Source: Mesorhizobium sp. GbtcB19
GTDB lineage: Bacteria; Pseudomonadota; Alphaproteobacteria; Rhizobiales; Rhizobiaceae
Reading direction: 5' to 3'
Assembly (NCBI RefSeq): GCF_019091085.1
Contig: NZ_JAGXJY010000003.1
Span: forward strand, 1 to 64,000
DNA: 64,000 bases
Part shown: in pieces, positions 16,154 to 25,674 of the stretch
Position numbering within the stretch: position 1 is the first letter of the stretch
Layout: each line of letters begins with the position of its first letter
The notes under the pieces: generated by a model
The model's database searches: none
Told to the model about the DNA's origin: nothing
The model's input: the letters and a program-made list of their open reading frames with translations, nothing else
Position numbers and translations under genes: made by a program

Positions 16154-16456
16154 ATGAATCTGACGCCGCGTGAAAAAGACAAGCTGCTCATCGCCATGGC
16201 GGCGATGGTGGCGCGCAAGCGGCTGGAGCGTGGCGTCAAGCTGAACCATCCGGAAGCCATCGCCTTGATCACCGACTTCGTCGTCGAAGGCGCGCGCGAC
16301 GGTCGCCCCGTCGCGGAACTGATGGAAGCCGGCGCCCATGTCGTCACCCGCGGCCAGGTCATGGACGGCATCGCCGAGATGATCCACGACGTCCAGGTCG
16401 AGGCGACGTTTCCCGACGGCACCAAGCTGGTGACCGTGCATGAACCGATCCGCTGA
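16154..16456 (+). CDS. ureA: Urease gamma subunit UreA
   Basis: A 100-residue structural gamma subunit of the cytoplasmic nickel urease that hydrolyses urea to ammonia and carbamate. The sequence is full length and canonical ([27 protein letters not shown], then [18 protein letters not shown] and the C-terminal [14 protein letters not shown]). It is separate from ureB, as in most bacteria, and two small genes lie between them here. Confidence 0.97.
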   Translation: MNLTPREKDKLLIAMAAMVARKRLERGVKLNHPEAIALITDFVVEGARDGRPVAELMEAGAHVVTRGQVMDGIAEMIHDVQVEATFPDGTKLVTVHEPIR

Positions 16457-16466
16457 GGAGGGACCG

Positions 16467-16718
16467 ATGCTGGAATTGCGACCCAATTGCGAGTGCTGCG
16501 ACAAGGACCTGCCGCCGGAAGCGACCGATGCGCTGATCTGCACCTTCGAATGCACTTTCTGCGCCGGCTGCGTCGACACTGTGCTGGGCGGCGTCTGCCC
16601 AAATTGCGGCGGCAATTTCGCGCCGCGGCCGATCCGGCCGGCGGCCAAGCTGACGAAATATCCGCCATCGACCAAACGCGTGCTCAAGGCCGAAGGCTGT
16701 GCGCGCAGGGCCGCATAA
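16467..16718 (+). CDS. DUF1272 Cys-rich zinc-ribbon-like protein
   Basis: An 83-residue small protein of the DUF1272 family. Cysteines are arranged as C-x-C-C near residue 8, then C-x3-C-x2-C-x2-C and C-P-N-C in the middle, suggesting one or two structural metal sites. Function is unknown; the position between ureA and the nickel permease gene, 10 bp after ureA and with its own GAGGAGGG site, shows it is part of the urease transcript, perhaps as a metal-handling helper (inference). Confidence 0.85.
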   Translation: MLELRPNCECCDKDLPPEATDALICTFECTFCAGCVDTVLGGVCPNCGGNFAPRPIRPAAKLTKYPPSTKRVLKAEGCARRAA

Positions 16719-16743
16719 CCACATGATTTGGAAGGGTAGAAAT

Positions 16744-17337
16744 ATGATCTCCGCTTCGACGAAACGCAGCACGCTGGCGGCCATTCTGTTGCTTGCAGCG
16801 GCGATGCCCGCCTACGCTCATGTCGGCGTCGGCACGACCTCGTCCTTCGCCGCCGGTTTCGCGCATCCGCTGTCCGGCGTCGACCATATGGCGGTCATGC
16901 TCGCTGTCGGCCTGTGGGCAGCGATGAAGGGCGGCAAGGCGGTCTGGGCCTGGCCGCTTGCCTTCTTCGGCGTGATGCTGGCCGGCGGTTGGCTCGGCAT
17001 GCTGCATGTGCCGGTGCCTTTCGTCGAGCCGGCCATCCTCGCTTCCGTCGTGGCGCTCGGCCTTCTGGTGGCGCTGGCCATCGACCTGCCGGTCTCGGCC
17101 GGTGTCGCCATCATCGGCCTGTTCGCGCTGTTTCACGGTCATGCGCATGGCACGGAGGTGCCCGAAAATGCCGGCGGGCTGGAATACATCGCAGGCTTTG
17201 CGGCCGCCACGGCGCTGCTCCACGGCACCGGCATTGCGGCCGGTCTCGGCCTTGGCCTGCGCTACCCCGGCCTGGCGCGCGCCGCCGGCGCGGCTTGCGC
17301 GGCGGTCGGCGTCGGCCTTGCCTTCGGCGTTTTGTGA
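16744..17337 (+). CDS. ureJ: HupE/UreJ family nickel permease
   Basis: A 197-residue polytopic membrane protein for nickel uptake. It has a cleavable-looking signal (AAAMPAYAHVG), the HupE/UreJ motif HPLSGVDH (H-x5-D-H) near residue 39, five or so further hydrophobic helices, and the second family motif FHGHAHG. The gene lies in the middle of the urease structural genes, so nickel supply for urease is the obvious role. Start at 16744 follows GGAAGGG; a longer frame from 16699 overlaps the DUF1272 gene. Confidence 0.92.
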   Translation: MISASTKRSTLAAILLLAAAMPAYAHVGVGTTSSFAAGFAHPLSGVDHMAVMLAVGLWAAMKGGKAVWAWPLAFFGVMLAGGWLGMLHVPVPFVEPAILASVVALGLLVALAIDLPVSAGVAIIGLFALFHGHAHGTEVPENAGGLEYIAGFAAATALLHGTGIAAGLGLGLRYPGLARAAGAACAAVGVGLAFGVL

Positions 17338-17346
17338 GGGTGTGCG

Positions 17347-17652
17347 ATGATCCCCGGCGAAGTCATCCCGGCCAAGGGCGAGATCGAACTCAACACGGGC
17401 CGGCCGACCGTCACGCTCAAGGTCGCCAACAGCGGCGACCGTCCGGTCCAGGTCGGCAGCCACTATCACTTCTTCGAGACCAATGAGGGCCTGAAATTCG
17501 ACCGCGAACGCGCGCGCGGCATGCGGCTCGACATTGCCGCCGGCACCGCCATGCGCTTCGAGCCGGGGCAGGAGCGCGATGTCACGCTGGTGCCGCTGGG
17601 CGGCAAGCGCGAGGTCTATGGCTTTCAGCAGAAGGTGATGGGCAAGCTGTGA
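17347..17652 (+). CDS. ureB: Urease beta subunit UreB
   Basis: A 101-residue structural beta subunit. It has the canonical N-terminal [20 protein letters not shown], the conserved core [14 protein letters not shown] and ends with [16 protein letters not shown]. It follows the permease gene by 9 bp. The next urease gene on this strand, ureC, begins 1.2 kb later because two genes on the opposite strand lie between them. Confidence 0.97.
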   Translation: MIPGEVIPAKGEIELNTGRPTVTLKVANSGDRPVQVGSHYHFFETNEGLKFDRERARGMRLDIAAGTAMRFEPGQERDVTLVPLGGKREVYGFQQKVMGKL

Positions 17653-17672
17653 CGTCCGCCGCTGTGCTCAAC

Positions 17673-18158
17673 TCATTTCGGCGGCTTGGCGGCGGCGTAG
17701 ATGACGATCTTGCCGGGATTGTCGAACTCGACCGCAAGCACGTCCTCGGCGAGCACGCGCCGCGAATCGATCGCATTGAAGAGCAGGGCATTCGCCTCGA
17801 TCTCCTGGCGCAGTTCGGCGACATCATCCTTATGCTGTTTCACCTTGTTCTCGATGGCCGGCGGCGGCCCGCCTTCGCTGCGCGCCGCGTCGGTCAGGAA
17901 CACGATATCGACCGTGTCGAGTTTGGTGGTCTTGCGCACCGTGCCGATGTTTTCGCGGGTGCGGTCGATGGCCGTGATGATTTTTCCGGCCTCGGTTTTC
18001 GAGGAGGTCTCTTCCTGCCGGATGTTCGAATCGACAATGACCGAGACGGGCTTGTCATTGGTCAGAGGCTGCGCCGCGAAGGCGGCCTGTGGCGTGGCCA
18101 GAACAAGCGCGGCAACGACCGCCGGCATGTATCTTTCGAGGCGAGGGGCATTCGCCAT
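17673..18158 (-). CDS. Secreted protein of unknown function, antisense inside the urease cluster
   Basis: A 161-residue protein with a signal peptide (MPAVVAALVLATPQAAFA, cleavage before AQPL) and no domain I recognise. The mature part is polar, has no Cys, and contains a helical segment (ENKVKQHKDDVAELRQEIEAN) and a C-terminal strand pair. Start at 18158 has AGGAG upstream; the frame open to 18275 has no such site. It is on the strand opposite urease, 20 bp from the ureB stop, and downstream of another secreted-protein gene with which it probably forms a transcript. Confidence 0.75.
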   Translation of the reverse strand: MANAPRLERYMPAVVAALVLATPQAAFAAQPLTNDKPVSVIVDSNIRQEETSSKTEAGKIITAIDRTRENIGTVRKTTKLDTVDIVFLTDAARSEGGPPPAIENKVKQHKDDVAELRQEIEANALLFNAIDSRRVLAEDVLAVEFDNPGKIVIYAAAKPPK

Positions 18159-18275
18159 CGCTCGCTCCTGACTGAACTCGTGACGGGGCGAAAGAAGGCA
18201 AACGGTCCCGCCTGGCCTCAGGTTCCCTGCAAAAGCTGGCCGGCGGACCGCGAGGCGGCCCGCCCTGGCGCGCAA

Positions 18276-18647
18276 TCAGCTCGCCTTTTTGGTGATCAGT
18301 GTCAGCGCGCCATTGGGCTGCATGCTGGCGGCGATTACCTGCGCCGAGCTGACGCCTTTGGCTTCGAGCGCGGATTTCACCTTGGGCGTCGCGTCGATCG
18401 ACTTGCGCAAGGTCTGCAGGCCGGCATCGCCGCGCTGCGCCACGATCTGGTTGACCTGCGTCTGCGCGTCCTTGGGCAGCTCGGTGATGTCGACGATGCT
18501 GACGCTTTGGATCGCCGGCACCGCGGGCTGGGTCTTTGGTGCGGCGGGCGCCGCCGGGCTGGGCTGCGGCGTCGGCTGCTGCTGGGCGCTGGCAGCGCCC
18601 GCCATCATCAGGGTGGCGGCTGCGGCGAGAAAAATCGTTTTGCGCAT
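18276..18647 (-). CDS. Small secreted Pro/Ala-rich protein, antisense inside the urease cluster
   Basis: A 123-residue protein with a clear signal peptide (MRKTIFLAAAATLMMAGAASA) and a Pro/Ala/Gln linker (residues ~24-52), followed by a conserved-looking ~70-residue domain rich in Val and Gln (SVSIVDITELPKDAQTQVNQIV). No family recognised. GGAAGGA precedes the ATG at 18647. It probably starts a two-gene transcript that continues into 17673-18158 and runs against urease transcription. Confidence 0.75.
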   Translation of the reverse strand: MRKTIFLAAAATLMMAGAASAQQQPTPQPSPAAPAAPKTQPAVPAIQSVSIVDITELPKDAQTQVNQIVAQRGDAGLQTLRKSIDATPKVKSALEAKGVSSAQVIAASMQPNGALTLITKKAS

Positions 18648-18844
18648 GGATATTCCTTCCATCATCAATTTGGCCATCGGTTTGGCAAACGGTCGTTTTG
18701 GGCTGACTCGCGCACCTCAACCGCCAAATGGGCGCGCAAGGTGTCGCCGAGCGGGTCATTGCGTGACCATTGGATGGCGACAATGTGCAGCCCGCGCTCC
18801 AACAACCGTATTTTTGGCAACCTGAATTCCAGGAGCAATCGCTG

Positions 18845-20557
18845 ATGGCCAGGATAACCCGCGCTTCCTATGCGCAGATGTATGGCCCGACGGTCGGCGA
18901 CAAGGTGCGGCTCGCCGACACCGAATTGTTCATCGAGGTCGAGAAGGACCTCACCGTTTACGGCGAGGAAGTCAAATTCGGCGGCGGCAAGGTCATCCGC
19001 GACGGCATGGGCCAGAGCCAGGTCACGCGGGCGGGCGGCGCCGTCGATACCGTCATCACCAATGCGCTTGTCGTCGACGCGCTGGCCGGCATCCTCAAGG
19101 CCGATATCGGCTTGAAGGACGGCCGCATCGCCGCGGTCGGCAAGGCCGGCAATCCCGATACGCAGGACGGCGTCACCATCATCATCGGTCCCGGCACCGA
19201 GATCATCGCCGGCGAGGGCAAGATACTCACGGCCGGCGGCTTCGACGCGCATATCCATTTCATCTGCCCGCAGCAGATCGAGGAAGCGCTGATGAGCGGC
19301 ATCACCACGATGCTGGGCGGCGGCACCGGCCCTGCCCACGGCACTTTAGCCACCACCTGCACGCCCGGCCCATGGCACATGGCGCGCATGATCCAGTCCT
19401 TCGACGCCTTCCCGATGAATATCGGCTTGTCCGGCAAGGGCAATGCCTCGCGCCCGGCGGCGCTCGAGGAGATGGTGCTGGCCGGCGCCTGCTCGCTGAA
19501 GCTGCATGAGGACTGGGGAACGACACCCGCCGCGATCGACTGCTGCCTGTCGGTCGCCGATGATTACGACGTGCAGGTGATGATCCACACCGATACGCTG
19601 AACGAATCCGGCTTCGTCGAGAACACCGTGGCGGCGATCAAAGGCCGGACCATCCACGCCTTCCACACCGAAGGCGCCGGCGGCGGCCACGCGCCCGACA
19701 TCATCAAGGTCTGCGGCCTGCCCAACGTCATCCCGTCCTCGACCAATCCGACCAGGCCTTATACGGTCAACACGCTGGCCGAGCATCTCGACATGCTGAT
19801 GGTGTGCCACCATCTGTCGCCGTCGATCCCCGAGGACATCGCCTTCGCCGAGAGCCGCATCCGCAAGGAGACGATCGCGGCGGAGGACATCCTGCACGAC
19901 ATCGGCGCCTTCTCGATCATCTCGTCCGACAGCCAGGCCATGGGCCGTGTCGGCGAAGTGGCGATCCGCTGCTGGCAGACCGCCGACAAGATGAAGCGCC
20001 AGCGCGGATCGCTGCCGCAGGAAACCGGCGACAACGACAATTTCCGTGTCCGCCGCTACATCGCGAAGTACACGATCAACCCGGCTATCGCGCACGGCCT
20101 GTCGAAGGAGATCGGCTCGATAACGGCCGGCAAACGCGCCGATCTGGTGCTGTGGAACCCGGCCTTCTTCGGGGTGAAACCCGAAATGGTGCTTGTCGGC
20201 GGCTCGATCGCCGCGGCACCCATGGGCGACCCGAACGCCTCGATCCCGACGCCGCAGCCGATGCATTACCGGCCGATGTTCGGTGCCTATGGCAAGGCGC
20301 TGACCAACTCATCGGTGACCTTTGTCTCCAAGGCCGCCTTCGATGCCGGCCTGCAGGGCAGGCTGGGCGTCGACAAGGCGATGATCGCGGTCGAGAACAC
20401 CCGCGGCGGCATCGGCAAGCATTCCATGGTGCTCAACGACGCCACGCCGCATGTCGAGGTCGATCCCGAAACCTACGAAGTGCGCGCCGACGGCGAGCTG
20501 TTGACCTGCGAGCCGGCGACGGTGCTGCCGATGGCGCAGCGGTATTTCCTGTTTTGA
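18845..20557 (+). CDS. ureC: Urease alpha subunit UreC
   Basis: The 570-residue catalytic subunit with the binuclear nickel site. All ligands are visible, offset by two from Klebsiella numbering: H136 and H138 (AHIH), the carbamylated K219 (SLKLHEDWG), H248, H274 and D362, plus the flap residues C321 and H322 in MVCHHLSPS. The start ATG at 18845 gives [16 protein letters not shown], the standard N-terminus, with AGGAG 10 nt before; a longer frame begins at 18770. The stop overlaps an ATG but the next real gene starts at 20623. Confidence 0.98.
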   Translation: MARITRASYAQMYGPTVGDKVRLADTELFIEVEKDLTVYGEEVKFGGGKVIRDGMGQSQVTRAGGAVDTVITNALVVDALAGILKADIGLKDGRIAAVGKAGNPDTQDGVTIIIGPGTEIIAGEGKILTAGGFDAHIHFICPQQIEEALMSGITTMLGGGTGPAHGTLATTCTPGPWHMARMIQSFDAFPMNIGLSGKGNASRPAALEEMVLAGACSLKLHEDWGTTPAAIDCCLSVADDYDVQVMIHTDTLNESGFVENTVAAIKGRTIHAFHTEGAGGGHAPDIIKVCGLPNVIPSSTNPTRPYTVNTLAEHLDMLMVCHHLSPSIPEDIAFAESRIRKETIAAEDILHDIGAFSIISSDSQAMGRVGEVAIRCWQTADKMKRQRGSLPQETGDNDNFRVRRYIAKYTINPAIAHGLSKEIGSITAGKRADLVLWNPAFFGVKPEMVLVGGSIAAAPMGDPNASIPTPQPMHYRPMFGAYGKALTNSSVTFVSKAAFDAGLQGRLGVDKAMIAVENTRGGIGKHSMVLNDATPHVEVDPETYEVRADGELLTCEPATVLPMAQRYFLF

Positions 20558-20622
20558 TGCCAAATCGCAGGGTTGGCACAGCTGCGATTGGCTTGAGATC
20601 GAAAACAGCGCATTATGTGATC

Positions 20623-21117
20623 ATGAACAAGATCCAGATACAGCGCCGGCATAAGTCTACGCCCTACGAGACCGACTATGCTCAGTGGTGCGCCGAGCAG
20701 GGCGCACTATTGCGTGAAGGTCGTCTCTCCGACCTCGATCGCGAGAATCTTGCTGAGGAGATCGAGAGCTTGGGGCGGAGCGACAAAAGGGAAATTGCGA
20801 GCAGGTTGGGCACCTTGCTCCAGCATTTGCTCAAATGGGAATTTCAGCCTGAAAGACGCAAGACCGGATGGTTGGCGACGATCCACGAACAGCGATTTCG
20901 GATCGCAAATCTGCTCGACGAGAGTCCTAGCCTGAAAGCCTATCCAGGAAAACAACTTGGTCAGGAATTCAGAATAGCGAAGTTGAAAGCGGCCGATGAG
21001 ACCGGTCTGAGAGAGCGGGATTTTCCCGTCGATTGCCCGTACACGATCAGCCAAATTCTCGATCATGATTTTTTCCCTGGCATTCCTTGGTCGTCGGACA
21101 AACTTATTCGCGAATGA
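20623..21117 (+). CDS. DUF29 family protein
   Basis: A 164-residue soluble protein of the DUF29 family (function unknown), recognised by YETDYAQWCAEQGALLREGRLSDLDRENLAEEIESLGRSDKREI and the later LLQHLLKWEFQPERR block. An in-frame ATG overlaps the ureC stop (20557), but the 20623 start gives the typical family N-terminus. The gene has a lower GC content than the urease genes on either side, so it may be a later insertion into the cluster. Confidence 0.85.
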   Translation: MNKIQIQRRHKSTPYETDYAQWCAEQGALLREGRLSDLDRENLAEEIESLGRSDKREIASRLGTLLQHLLKWEFQPERRKTGWLATIHEQRFRIANLLDESPSLKAYPGKQLGQEFRIAKLKAADETGLRERDFPVDCPYTISQILDHDFFPGIPWSSDKLIRE

Positions 21118-21179
21118 AACATCCCCTTGGATTGGCCTCTTGGCTGGCCTCACAGCATCGAGAGCCCTGTTAGTTGGCC

Positions 21180-21773
21180 ATGCCCACCGAAATAGCCTCG
21201 CCGCACGATATCTTCCCGCATATTCGCATCGTCATGGGCATGGTGATCGGTCTTGGCGTCACCCGGCTGCTTTCGGGAACCGCCCGCATCGTCCAGCATC
21301 CCGGCCAGTACCGGATCTATGCAGTGCATCTCGCCTGGGTCGCCTCGGTGCTGTTGATGCTGGTGCATTTCTGGTGGTGGGAGTTCGGGCTCTACGCCAT
21401 CGAGAACTGGACCTTCGGCAAATATCTTTTCATCATCTTCTACGCCATCACGCTGTTTTTGATGTGCGCGCTGCTGTTCCCGGATTCGATGCTCGACTAC
21501 ACCAGCTACGAGGACTATTTCTACTCGCGCCGCGCCTGGTTCTTCGGCCTTCTCGCGGCAACCTATCTGCTCGACGTCATCGACACGCTGCTCAAAGGTC
21601 CGGAGCATTTCGCCCGCTTCGGCAACGAATATCTGTTTCGCACCCCGGTCTTCGTCGCGCTTTGCCTTGTCGCGATCCTGGTGCGCGACAAACGCTTCCA
21701 CATCGCCTTCGTTGCGGCCGCGCTCATCTATCAGATATCCTTCATCCTCCGGCTCTTCGACACCATCGTCTGA
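21180..21773 (+). CDS. Polytopic membrane protein, unknown function
   Basis: A 197-residue integral membrane protein with about six hydrophobic helices, including IRIVMGMVIGLGVTRLL, VHLAWVASVLLMLVHFWWW, YLFIIFYAITLFLMCALLF and VFVALCLVAILV. An aromatic-rich loop (DYTSYEDYFYSRRAWFF) lies in the middle. I do not recognise a family. It sits in the urease cluster between DUF29 and GST genes and could be a passenger or a transport-related helper. Confidence 0.75.
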   Translation: MPTEIASPHDIFPHIRIVMGMVIGLGVTRLLSGTARIVQHPGQYRIYAVHLAWVASVLLMLVHFWWWEFGLYAIENWTFGKYLFIIFYAITLFLMCALLFPDSMLDYTSYEDYFYSRRAWFFGLLAATYLLDVIDTLLKGPEHFARFGNEYLFRTPVFVALCLVAILVRDKRFHIAFVAAALIYQISFILRLFDTIV

Positions 21774-21817
21774 CCGCCGGGGATGGTCTAGAGTTGCCGC
21801 AAATGCAGGGTCAAACC

Positions 21818-22423
21818 ATGTACAAGGCCGTCGGATCGCGTGGCTCCCGCGTCAGCCGGGTGCTCTGGATGCTCGAGGAGCTCGGGCAGCCCTACGAGTT
21901 CGTCGAGGTCAAGCTGCGCTCGCCGGAAGCCTATGCGCTGAACCCCTCCGGCAAGGTGCCGATCCTGATCGACGGCGATATAGAAGTCACGGATTCGGCG
22001 GCGATCTGCGTCTATCTGGCGGACAAGCATGCCGACAAAGGCATGGGCGCCAATCCCGGCCTTGCCGGCCGCGCCGAGATGGATTCCTGGATGCATTTCG
22101 CCCAGAGCGAGCTGGAAGCGCCGCTGTGGAACAAGCTGCGCCACCGCTTCCTGTTGCCCAAGGAAGTGCGGGTCGATGTCGGCCCGGCTGCCTTCTATGA
22201 TTTCGCCTCCGAAGTGAAGGCCTTGGATCGGCGGCTCGGCGACAGGCCCTATGCACTGGGCGACCGGTTCTCCGCTGTCGACGTGCTGCTCGGCGACATG
22301 GGGGCGTGGGCTCGCGCCGGGCGATTCCCGATCGAGTCCGATCGGGTGAATACTTATTTCGACCGTGTCCTTCAGCGCCCCGCACGTTCCAGGGCACAAG
22401 CCAATGGCGGATCCATGAAATGA
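21818..22423 (+). CDS. Glutathione S-transferase family protein in the urease cluster
   Basis: A 201-residue glutathione S-transferase: thioredoxin-like N-domain ([23 protein letters not shown], cis-Pro in [19 protein letters not shown]) and helical C-domain with [11 protein letters not shown]. The Ser-Arg-rich active-site loop suggests a Ser-type or non-classical enzyme; the substrate is unknown. The ATG at 21818 has AGGG at good spacing, with an upstream in-frame ATG at 21803. The stop overlaps the ureE start by 4 bp (ATGA), so the gene is translationally coupled to ureE. Confidence 0.88.
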   Translation: MYKAVGSRGSRVSRVLWMLEELGQPYEFVEVKLRSPEAYALNPSGKVPILIDGDIEVTDSAAICVYLADKHADKGMGANPGLAGRAEMDSWMHFAQSELEAPLWNKLRHRFLLPKEVRVDVGPAAFYDFASEVKALDRRLGDRPYALGDRFSAVDVLLGDMGAWARAGRFPIESDRVNTYFDRVLQRPARSRAQANGGSMK

Positions 22424-23025
22424 AGCTCAACATCACCACCGACTTCACCAAGTTCCCGCGCGCCGTTTCGGTTCTTCCCGCCGGTGAAGCCGGACCGGCG
22501 GCGCCCTATGACAAGGCCGTGTTGCCGCATGACGAGCGGCATCTGCGCCGCCGCGCCATCGAGACGGCAGCCGGTGACAAGGTGCTGGTCGACCTGCCCG
22601 AGCCGGTGGCCTTGGCTGATGGCGACCGGCTGGTGCTGGAGGATGGCCGCCAGCTCGAAATCGTCGCCGCGCCGGAGGAGGTCTACGATATCCGCGCCCG
22701 CGATGCCGTTCACCTCGCCGAGCTCGCCTGGCACATCGGCAACCGCCATCTCGCGGCGGCGATCGAGGCCGACCGCATCCTCATCCTGCGCGACCATGTC
22801 ATCAAGGCTATGCTGGAAGGCCTCGGCGCCACCGTGAACGAGGTCTCGCAACCGTTCAGTCCCGTGCGCGGCGCCTATTCCGGCCACGATCACGGCCATT
22901 CGCATGACCACCATGGCCATGACCACGATCATGACCACGAACACCACGGCCATGATAATCACGATCATGACCATTCGCACGACCATCACCACCACGACCA
23001 TGGTCACCACCATCACCATGACTGA
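22420..23025 (+). CDS. ureE: Urease accessory protein UreE, long His-rich tail
   Basis: Nickel metallochaperone that passes Ni2+ to the urease assembly complex. The 201-residue protein has the N-terminal peptide-binding domain, the metal-binding domain ([22 protein letters not shown]), and a C-terminal tail of about 47 residues containing 27 histidines plus many Asp. This is much longer than the ~15-residue tail of Klebsiella UreE and suggests nickel storage. The start overlaps the GST stop, and its end overlaps ureF by 8 bp. Confidence 0.95.
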   Translation: MKLNITTDFTKFPRAVSVLPAGEAGPAAPYDKAVLPHDERHLRRRAIETAAGDKVLVDLPEPVALADGDRLVLEDGRQLEIVAAPEEVYDIRARDAVHLAELAWHIGNRHLAAAIEADRILILRDHVIKAMLEGLGATVNEVSQPFSPVRGAYSGHDHGHSHDHHGHDHDHDHEHHGHDNHDHDHSHDHHHHDHGHHHHHD

Positions 23026-23689
23026 GCAGGCTTCCAGCGTCGCGTTGCTGCGCCTGATGGCCTGGCTGTCGCCGGCCTTTCCGGTCGGCGGCTTTTCCTA
23101 CAGCCACGGCCTCGAACGCGCCGTGCAGGACGGGCTGATCGCCAACCGCCAGGATCTCGCCGGCTGGCTGGGGACGCTGGTCGAAATCGGCTCCGGCTGG
23201 AACGACGCCGTGCTCTTCGCCGAAAGCTGGCGCCGCGCGCGTGACGGCGGCGATCTCAGCGAGATTGCCGCGCTGGCCGAGGCGCTCGCCGGTTCGCAGG
23301 AACGTCATCTCGAAACCATGCTGCAAGGCACGGCCTTTCTCCAGGCTGCGTCCGCCTGGCCGTCTCCGGTGCTGCAACATTTGCCGGCCGATTGCCCCTA
23401 TTGCGTCGCCGTCGGCGCCGTTGCCGGCAGCGGCGGCATCCGCCTTCCAGATGCGCTGTCCGCCTTCCTGCAGGCTTTCTTCTCCAACCTCGTGCAGGCG
23501 GCGATCAGGCTCGGCGTCGTTGGTCAAACCGACGCCGTCGCATTGTTAGCCGGCTTCGAGCCCTTGGCCATTGCCACGGCTGCCCGCGCCGCGGCGTCGA
23601 CGCTCGACGATCTCGGCGGCGCGGCCTTCATGTCCGACATAGCGGCGATGCGGCACGAAACACAATATTCGCGGCTGTTCCGCTCATGA
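23018..23689 (+). CDS. ureF: Urease accessory protein UreF
   Basis: A 223-residue all-helical accessory protein that joins UreD and UreG and gates nickel loading of urease. The family segments [17 protein letters not shown] and [19 protein letters not shown] are present, as is the C-terminal [11 protein letters not shown] that inserts between UreG subunits. The start at 23018 lies inside the last codons of ureE; an extended frame from 22904 is merely the His-tail region read in another frame. Confidence 0.95.
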   Translation: MTEQASSVALLRLMAWLSPAFPVGGFSYSHGLERAVQDGLIANRQDLAGWLGTLVEIGSGWNDAVLFAESWRRARDGGDLSEIAALAEALAGSQERHLETMLQGTAFLQAASAWPSPVLQHLPADCPYCVAVGAVAGSGGIRLPDALSAFLQAFFSNLVQAAIRLGVVGQTDAVALLAGFEPLAIATAARAAASTLDDLGGAAFMSDIAAMRHETQYSRLFRS

Positions 23690-24122
23690 CCATCCTCGCC
23701 GTCATCCTCTCCTTGGTCCTGCTGCTGATCACCTCGCTGCATGTCTATTGGGGCATAGGCGGCATCTGGCCGGGCACGGATCAGGCATCCTGTGCCCGCG
23801 CCGTCGTCGGCTTTCGCGGCGTGGACGAGATGCCGTCGGCATTCGCGAGCTTCGCCGTCGCAGCCTGCCTGGTTTTGGCGACGCTCTGGCCGCTGGCGCT
23901 CGCCGGCGTCTTTGCCACGCCCTTTCCAAGGGAAGGCCTTGCCGCCACGGCGCTGATGATCGGTCTCGTCTTTCTCGGACGCGGCATTGCCGGCTTCACG
24001 CCCTGGTGGCGCCGGCTCGCCTCCGAACAGCCTTTCGCGCGGCTCGACCAGCGCCTCTATTCGCCGCTCTGCCTGCTGATCGGGCTGGGCTTTGCAGTTC
24101 TCGCTATCTCGGAGTTTCCGGC

Positions 24123-24126
<4 letters not shown>
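23686..24126 (+). CDS. DUF3995 family membrane protein
   Basis: A 146-residue four-helix membrane protein that I assign to the DUF3995 family on the basis of size, the first-helix sequence [15 protein letters not shown] and the FLGRGIAG segment. Function unknown. Its start overlaps the ureF stop and its stop overlaps the ureG start, both as ATGA, so it is translated as part of the urease operon. A role in metal or urea movement is conceivable but unproven. Confidence 0.75.
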
Positions 24127-24755
<629 letters not shown>

Positions 24756-24829
24756 TCCGCTGACCTACCAGTTTGCGGTTGCTGGCAGCCGTTCAGCGCG
24801 GCATTGTCTCGCAAACAGGAGGATTTTCG

Positions 24830-25597
24830 ATGAGCCTTGCCCGCCTGCACAAGGAACCGCTGAGCAACCTGCCCTATTATGAGGAGCGGGTCGACCTCGC
24901 CGCCGCTTTCCGCTGGACGGCGCGGCTCAACATGCATGAGGCGGTGGCCAACCACTTCTCGCTGTCGGTCAACGAGGACGGCACGAAATTCCTGATGAAC
25001 CCGAACCAGGTGCATTTCTCGCGCATCAAGGCCAGCGACCTGCTTCTGATCGACGCCAACGATCCCGAAACACTGTCAGGCCCCAACGCGCCCGATCCGA
25101 CGGCCTGGGGCTTGCACGGCGCCATTCATCGCAACGTACCGCATGCGCGCTGCGCCATGCATGTCCATTCGATCCATGCCACGGTGCTCGCCTCGCTGGC
25201 CGACTCGACCTTGCCGCCGGTCGATCAGAACTCCGCCATGTTCTTCAACCGCCACGTCGTCGATGCCAATTACGGCGGGCTGGCCTTCGAGGAAGAGGGT
25301 GAGCGCTGCTCGCAGCTTCTGACCGACCCCAAGGTCAAGGTGATGGTCATGGGCAATCACGGCGTCATGGTCATCGGGGACAGTGTCGCCGACACCTTCA
25401 ACCGCATGTTCTATTTCGAGCGCGCCGCCGAGACCTACATCAAGGCGCTGTGGACCGGCCGGCCGCTGCGCACGCTCTCCGACGAGATCGCCGAGAAGAC
25501 CGCACGCGAGATGGATGACTACCCCGGCCAGGCCGAGCGCCATCTCGCCGAGCTGAAGGCGATCCTCGACGAGGAAGAGCCGGTTTATCGGAATTGA
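24830..25597 (+). CDS. Class II aldolase/adducin family protein
   Basis: A 255-residue protein of the class II aldolase/adducin family, related to fuculose-phosphate aldolase. The zinc-ligand motif HVHS is visible near residue 117 (MHVHSIHATVLA), with a third His in GNHGVMV. The substrate cannot be assigned; many rhizobial relatives are annotated only as hypothetical aldolases. The start at 24830 follows AGGAGG. It comes 74 bp after ureG and may be read through from that operon or have its own promoter. Confidence 0.88.
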   Translation: MSLARLHKEPLSNLPYYEERVDLAAAFRWTARLNMHEAVANHFSLSVNEDGTKFLMNPNQVHFSRIKASDLLLIDANDPETLSGPNAPDPTAWGLHGAIHRNVPHARCAMHVHSIHATVLASLADSTLPPVDQNSAMFFNRHVVDANYGGLAFEEEGERCSQLLTDPKVKVMVMGNHGVMVIGDSVADTFNRMFYFERAAETYIKALWTGRPLRTLSDEIAEKTAREMDDYPGQAERHLAELKAILDEEEPVYRN

Positions 25598-25607
25598 TCT
25601 TTCTCCC

Positions 25608-25664
25608 TTCTCCCCGTTCACGGGGAGAAGGTGGTCCGAAGGACCGGATGAGGGGCAGCGCTGA
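25608..25664. repeat. Half-element of the CTTCTCCCCG/CGGGGAGAAG repeat family
   Basis: CCTTCTCCCCGTTCACGGGGAGAAGG forms a perfect 11-bp hairpin, followed by GGTCCGAAGGACC and CGGATGAGGGGCAGCG. It is half of the family-C element seen at 4793-4968 and lies between two convergent genes, where it may act as a bidirectional transcript end. Confidence 0.75.
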
Positions 25665-25674
25665 CGCTCGCTGA

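Noticed and set aside
17649..18845. Plus-strand open frame filling the ureB-ureC gap
   Set aside because: Would conflict with two minus-strand genes that have signal peptides and ribosome binding sites; its translation is Arg/Gly/Asp-rich with no domain.
20570..20592. TGGCAC-containing sequence resembling a sigma-54 -24 element after ureC
   Set aside because: No TTGC at the required -12 spacing.
20557..20622. Start of the DUF29 gene at the ATG overlapping the ureC stop
   Set aside because: The extra N-terminal residues do not fit the DUF29 family; the ATG at 20623 gives the typical length and sequence.
22879..23025. Tandem CAC/CAT-GAC repeat tract that looks like a DNA microsatellite
   Set aside because: It is the in-frame coding sequence for the His/Asp-rich UreE tail, not an independent repeat or CRISPR-like array.
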